The translations under genes and the position numbers were made by a program. The notes beneath the pieces were generated by a model. That model was not told the origin of the DNA, searched no databases, and was given only the letters and a program-made list of their open reading frames with translations. Shown piece after piece: positions 21,721-24,855 of a stretch of 24,855 nucleotides of DNA. The DNA comes from an uncultured Phenylobacterium sp. GTDB taxonomy: Bacteria > Pseudomonadota > Alphaproteobacteria > Caulobacterales > Caulobacteraceae. Every line of letters starts with the position of its first letter. Within the stretch, counting starts at the first letter, position 1. The DNA is taken from positions 1 through 24,855 of the forward strand of contig CAMFIW010000002.1 in the NCBI GenBank assembly GCA_945952355.1. The letters run 5' to 3'.

Positions 21721-22761
21721 ATGAGCAAGGTCGCCGTCGTGCTGTTCAACCTGGGTGGTCCGGACGGGCCTGCGGCCGTGCGGCCGTTTCTGTTCAACCT
21801 GTTCAAGGACCCGGCGATCATCACCCTGCCGGCGATCGCCCGCTATCCGCTGGCGGCATTGATATCGACGACCCGGGAAAGGACCGCCCAGGCCAACTAT
21901 GCGATCATGGGCGGCGGCTCGCCCCTGCTGCCAGAGACCCGAAAGCAGGCGCAAGCGCTGCAGGCTAGGCTGAACGCCGAACGACCTGGAGACGAGACGC
22001 GGGTGTTCATCGCCATGCGCTACTGGAAGCCCTTCGCATATGAGACCGCGCGCGAAGTGGCCGCTTTCTCGCCCGACGAGGTCGTGTTGCTGCCGCTCTA
22101 TCCGCAGTACTCGACCACGACGTCCGCCTCGTCGCTGAAGGCGTGGGGCGAGGCCTATGCGGGACCAGGGCGGACGCGGACGGTCTGCTGCTATCCGACG
22201 GCGAACGGCTTGGTCGAGGCCCACGCGGCGGCGATCCGCGCCACCTGGGAGGCGGCCGGCAAGCCCGCCAACGTGCGGTTGCTGTTCTCGGCGCACGGCC
22301 TGCCGGAGAAGATCGTCACCGAAGGTGATCCTTACCAGGCTCAGGTGGAGGCCGGTGCGGCGGCGATCGCCGCGCGGCTGCCGGAACTGGCCGACTGGAG
22401 GGTCTGCTATCAGAGCCGGGTCGGACGGCTGAAATGGCTGGAGCCGTCCACCGATGCGGAGATCCGCCGGGCCGGTGCGGAGGGCAAGGGCGTGATGGTC
22501 GTGCCGGTCGCCTTCGTTTCCGAACATGTCGAGACCCTGGTCGAGCTCGATCACGAATATGCGCACCTGGCGCGGGAAACCGGCTGCGCGCCCTATCTGA
22601 GGGTTCCGGCCCTGGGCGTGGACGCGGCGTTCATCGACACCCTGGCCAAGGCGGCCCAAGCTGCGCTTTCACGTGAGTCGGCGGTGGGACCGGACAGCGC
22701 GTGGCTTTGTCCGGCGGGGCACGCCAAATGCGCCAAGCGGACGGCCGAGCGCGCGAACTGA
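21721..22761 (+). CDS. hemH: ferrochelatase
   Basis: HemH inserts Fe2+ into protoporphyrin IX, the last step of haem synthesis, at the inner membrane. The 346-residue protein has the catalytic H192 in LLFSAHGLPEKIV and the acidic path FVSEHVETLVELDHEY (E271). C. crescentus ferrochelatase is known to carry a 2Fe-2S cluster. Here the likely ligands are C156 or C157 (RTVCCYP) and C330-X6-C337 at the C-terminus (WLCPAGHAKCAK), whereas the mycobacterial enzyme has a further Cys two residues later, which is Lys339 here. The ATG at 21721 has a GGGAG ribosome site. A CACGTG palindrome resembling parS lies in the 3' part of the gene. Confidence 0.96.
   Translation: MSKVAVVLFNLGGPDGPAAVRPFLFNLFKDPAIITLPAIARYPLAALISTTRERTAQANYAIMGGGSPLLPETRKQAQALQARLNAERPGDETRVFIAMRYWKPFAYETAREVAAFSPDEVVLLPLYPQYSTTTSASSLKAWGEAYAGPGRTRTVCCYPTANGLVEAHAAAIRATWEAAGKPANVRLLFSAHGLPEKIVTEGDPYQAQVEAGAAAIAARLPELADWRVCYQSRVGRLKWLEPSTDAEIRRAGAEGKGVMVVPVAFVSEHVETLVELDHEYAHLARETGCAPYLRVPALGVDAAFIDTLAKAAQAALSRESAVGPDSAWLCPAGHAKCAKRTAERAN
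22665..22680. promoter_or_regulatory. degenerate parS-like site inside hemH
   Basis: Aligned on the central CACGTG, 11 of 16 bases match the ParB site TGTTTCACGTGAAACA, including an unbroken TTTCACGTGA. ParB sites lie near the origin in Caulobacterales, and this one is about 2 kb from it. The right half is poor, so it may be chance. Confidence 0.3.
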
Positions 22762-22780
22762 TCCGGGAGGGGACGAGCCT

Positions 22781-23233
22781 ATGCAATGGTACGATCTGGT
22801 CCGCGGCCTGCATATCCTCGCGGTCATCGCCTGGATGGCCGGGATCATGTATCTGCCCCGGCTCTTCGCCTATCACGCCGACGCCGTTCCGGGGTCGGAG
22901 ATGGACAAGACATTCCAGACCATGGAGCTGAAGCTCTATCGGATCATCATGGGGCCAGCGATGATCGTGGCCTTCCTTCTGGGTTTGACCTTGATCTGGC
23001 TCGACGGCTCGGCCCGGCTCGGCTGGGGCTTCCTGTTGAAGCCGTGGATGATCACCAAGCTGATCGGGGTTGTATTCATGATCGGCTGGCACCATTTCCT
23101 GGGCGCGGCCCGCAAGCGTTTCGTCGCCGGGACCAACACCCGATCGGCCCGATTCTGGAAGATGACCAACGAGCTGCCGTTCCTGGCGGCGATCGTCATG
23201 GTGATCGCGGTCACCACGGAATTCGGAAGCTAG
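22781..23233 (+). CDS. hemJ: protoporphyrinogen IX oxidase HemJ
   Basis: HemJ oxidises protoporphyrinogen IX to protoporphyrin IX, the substrate of HemH. The 150-residue inner-membrane protein has four hydrophobic segments (residues about 7-27, 53-73, 86-104 and 130-146). The conserved H11 in LVRGLHILAVIAWMAG and K87 in GFLLKPWMITKLIG correspond to residues reported as essential in this family. The ATG at 22781 has a strong GGGAGG ribosome site. It is 19 bp after hemH, so hemE-hemH-hemJ form a haem operon. Confidence 0.94.
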   Translation: MQWYDLVRGLHILAVIAWMAGIMYLPRLFAYHADAVPGSEMDKTFQTMELKLYRIIMGPAMIVAFLLGLTLIWLDGSARLGWGFLLKPWMITKLIGVVFMIGWHHFLGAARKRFVAGTNTRSARFWKMTNELPFLAAIVMVIAVTTEFGS

Positions 23234-23272
23234 GTTCGTTTCCGGGGCGCGAACGACGGGACGACGAACGCG

Positions 23273-23458
23273 CTAGACCACCACGTCGACCCGGGTCCCC
23301 TGCCCCCGCGACTTGGCGCGATGAACCTGGGCGTTGACGGCCGCGAGATCGGCAGTCTGTCGGGCGCGCTCGATCGCCGCCTTTGTGACGTCCGGCTGGC
23401 CGCGATTGGGCGGCGTGAAGGTCGCGTGGTTGGTGATGGCGGCGGGTTGCTGCGGCAT
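23273..23458 (-). CDS. small hypothetical protein
   Basis: A 61-residue protein (MPQQPAAITNHATFTP at the N-terminus, RGQGTRVDVVV at the C-terminus) with a polar helical middle rich in Ala, Arg and Gln. No signal peptide, membrane helix or family is recognised. It is accepted as a gene because GGAGG lies seven bases upstream of the ATG at 23458. It is also the only coding candidate between hemJ and rho. It is convergent with hemJ (39-bp gap) and divergent from rho. Confidence 0.5.
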   Translation of the reverse strand: MPQQPAAITNHATFTPPNRGQPDVTKAAIERARQTADLAAVNAQVHRAKSRGQGTRVDVVV

Positions 23459-23784
23459 GCAGAACCTCCAATCCTGTGGTTCCGTCTCTACTCCTAGCCG
23501 ATCGCGTTTAACTCCTCGTTAGGACTTGCCCTTAAGCGGCATTCACCGTGTGTGGCTTGACCCGAAGCGCCGCATGTGGTTCCGCTGACCCACACGTGAC
23601 GTCTTCGGACGGCACGCCCGCCTTATTCCGGCGCCGCGCGCTCCCGCGAGAGCCGCCAGTGGCCCGGCCCCAAGAACAATCCGGCGATTTTCCCTTCTGG
23701 AAGGTCGCCTTGAACCGAATCCCGCGCCGCTCCACGCCCGAGAACCGTCTCTGGCGCCGGGCGACGCCGTACGAGAGTAAGACC
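23459..23784. other. 326-bp gap upstream of rho
   Basis: This gap separates the small minus-strand gene from rho. It contains a near-CtrA site TTAACTCCTCGTTAG (23508-23522, one mismatch), a GTGTGG/CCACAC pair (about 23548 and 23585) that could form a leader hairpin, and a T-rich GATTTTCCCTTCTGG. The rho frame stays open upstream to at least a GTG at 23659. No promoter can be fixed. A long rho leader is compatible with the autoregulation known for rho in other bacteria, but nothing here proves it. Confidence 0.4.
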
Positions 23785-24855
23785 ATGCAAGACGAAACCC
23801 CTGTCGAGGTGACCGACGCCGCCGAGGAGGCCGCGACGGACACCGTCCTGGAAGCCGCCGCCGAGGCCGCTATCGAGGCCCAGGTCGAGGACGCGGCCGA
23901 TGCCGCCGAAGCCGAAGACGACGAACCCTCGGAAGTGGCCGCGGCGATCGCGGCCATGGGGCTCACCCAGATGAGCCTGCAGGAGCTGAAGGACAAGTCG
24001 CCCGCCGACCTGCTCAGCTTCGCCGAGACGCTGGAGATCGAGAACGCGAACTCCATGCGCAAGCAGGACATGATGTTCGCGATCCTGAAGACCCTCGCCG
24101 AGGAAGGCGTGGAGATCTCGGGCAGCGGCACCCTGGAAGTGGTGCAGGACGGCTTCGGCTTCCTGCGCAGCCCCGAGGCCAACTACCTGCCCGGTCCGGA
24201 CGACATCTATGTCAGCCCCTCGCAGATCCGGAAGTTCGGCCTGCGCACCGGCGACACCGTGGTCGGCGCGGTCCGCGCGCCGCGTGAGGGCGAGCGTTAC
24301 TTCGCCCTGGTCAGCGTCGGCCAGATCAACTTCGAGGCGCCCGAGAACGTCCGGCACAAGGTGCTGTTCGACAACCTGACGCCGCTCTACCCCGACCAGC
24401 GCCTGCGGATGGAGATCGACGATCCCACCTTGAAGGACCGCTCCGGCCGGGTGATCGACATCGTCGCCCCACTGGGCAAGGGCCAGCGCTGCCTGATCAC
24501 CGCCCCGCCCCGCGTCGGCAAGACGGTGATGCTGCAGAACATCGCCAAGTCGATCGAGACCAACCACCCGGAGTGCTACCTGATCGTCCTTTTGATCGAC
24601 GAGCGCCCGGAAGAAGTGACCGACATGCGCCGCACCGTGCGGGGCGAGGTCGTGTCCTCGACCTTCGACGAGCCGGCGACCCGCCACGTGCAGGTGGCCG
24701 AGATGGTGATCGAAAAGGCCAAGCGCCTGGTCGAGCACAAGCGCGACGTCGTCATCCTGCTGGACTCGGTGACCCGCCTGGGCCGCGCCTACAACACCGT
24801 GGTGCCGTCGTCGGGCAAGGTGCTGACCGGCGGTGTCGACGCCAACGCCCTGCAG
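23785..24855 (+). CDS. rho: transcription termination factor Rho, N-terminal part (runs off the window)
   Basis: Rho is the hexameric RNA-dependent ATPase that ends transcription. The first 357 residues are present, exactly to the last base; the C-terminal part is outside. After an acidic, Ala/Glu-rich extension of about 58 residues comes the Rho N-terminal domain ([19 protein letters not shown], then [12 protein letters not shown]). The RNA-binding cold-shock fold follows ([39 protein letters not shown]). The ATPase core has the Walker A motif [10 protein letters not shown] (E. coli: PPKAGKT), [15 protein letters not shown], and Walker [17 protein letters not shown]. The start at 23785 is the first ATG of the conserved frame; an N-terminal extension from an upstream GTG or TTG cannot be excluded. 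Confidence 0.96.
   Translation, partial: MQDETPVEVTDAAEEAATDTVLEAAAEAAIEAQVEDAADAAEAEDDEPSEVAAAIAAMGLTQMSLQELKDKSPADLLSFAETLEIENANSMRKQDMMFAILKTLAEEGVEISGSGTLEVVQDGFGFLRSPEANYLPGPDDIYVSPSQIRKFGLRTGDTVVGAVRAPREGERYFALVSVGQINFEAPENVRHKVLFDNLTPLYPDQRLRMEIDDPTLKDRSGRVIDIVAPLGKGQRCLITAPPRVGKTVMLQNIAKSIETNHPECYLIVLLIDERPEEVTDMRRTVRGEVVSSTFDEPATRHVQVAEMVIEKAKRLVEHKRDVVILLDSVTRLGRAYNTVVPSSGKVLTGGVDANALQ

Noticed and set aside
23583..23598. Second CACGTG (in CCACACGTGACG) considered as parS
   Set aside because: Outside the six-base core almost no base matches the ParB consensus.

Overview
The window is a stretch of a high-GC alphaproteobacterial chromosome, most probably from the Caulobacterales (Caulobacter/Phenylobacterium group). 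The assignment rests on three things. First, the gene order is ppsR(DUF299)-maf-aroE-coaE-dnaQ on one side and hemE-hemH-hemJ-rho on the other. Second, the gap between ppsR and hemE holds CtrA-type TTAA-N7-TTAA sites. Third, DUF2244, Tim44-like and HemJ proteins are present. Nearly all of the window is conserved core genome; no prophage, CRISPR array, transposase gene or resistance cassette is visible.

Layout. (1) 1-57 is not genomic: it is an Illumina Nextera P5 adapter with an 8-base index and the transposon mosaic end. (2) 58-4196: the 3' part of hslU, a DUF2244 membrane protein, nth (endonuclease III), an exported cyclophilin, a small charged protein and a DUF6886-like protein. Two copies of a palindromic intergenic repeat follow nth. 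(3) 4397-8457: a tight operon of adenosine kinase-hisB-hisH-hisA-hisF-hisE, preceded by a perfect 25-bp inverted repeat. (4) 8454-13445: accessory and less conserved genes: a small membrane protein, a methyltransferase-like protein, a PHA-system protein, a degenerate nuclease-like exported protein, a soluble PQQ-dependent dehydrogenase and a dicarboxylate/amino-acid:cation symporter. (5) 13446-17893: the envelope and protein-export block smr-mltA-Tim44 (minus), secB (plus), then dnaQ and coaE (minus). (6) 17895-20190: aroE, maf and ppsR, continuing the minus-strand run from coaE with overlapping or nearly abutting ends. (7) 20191-20645: the likely chromosomal replication origin. (8) 20646-24855: hemE, hemH, hemJ, a small minus-strand gene, and the 5' part of rho.

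How it fits together. The his operon covers the middle and late steps of histidine synthesis (HisE, HisA, HisHF, HisB), and a purine-nucleoside kinase is coupled to it two bases upstream of hisB. On the right, three late steps of haem synthesis (HemE, HemJ, HemH) run away from the origin. On the left, the ppsR-to-dnaQ genes run away in the other direction, so transcription is co-directional with bidirectional replication. The most interesting non-coding content is the Cori-like origin and four families of palindromic intergenic elements, several of which lie directly against stop codons. I found no clear undescribed multi-gene system. The best leads are the origin architecture, the repeat families, the adenosine kinase-his coupling and the altered cysteine set in the ferrochelatase.
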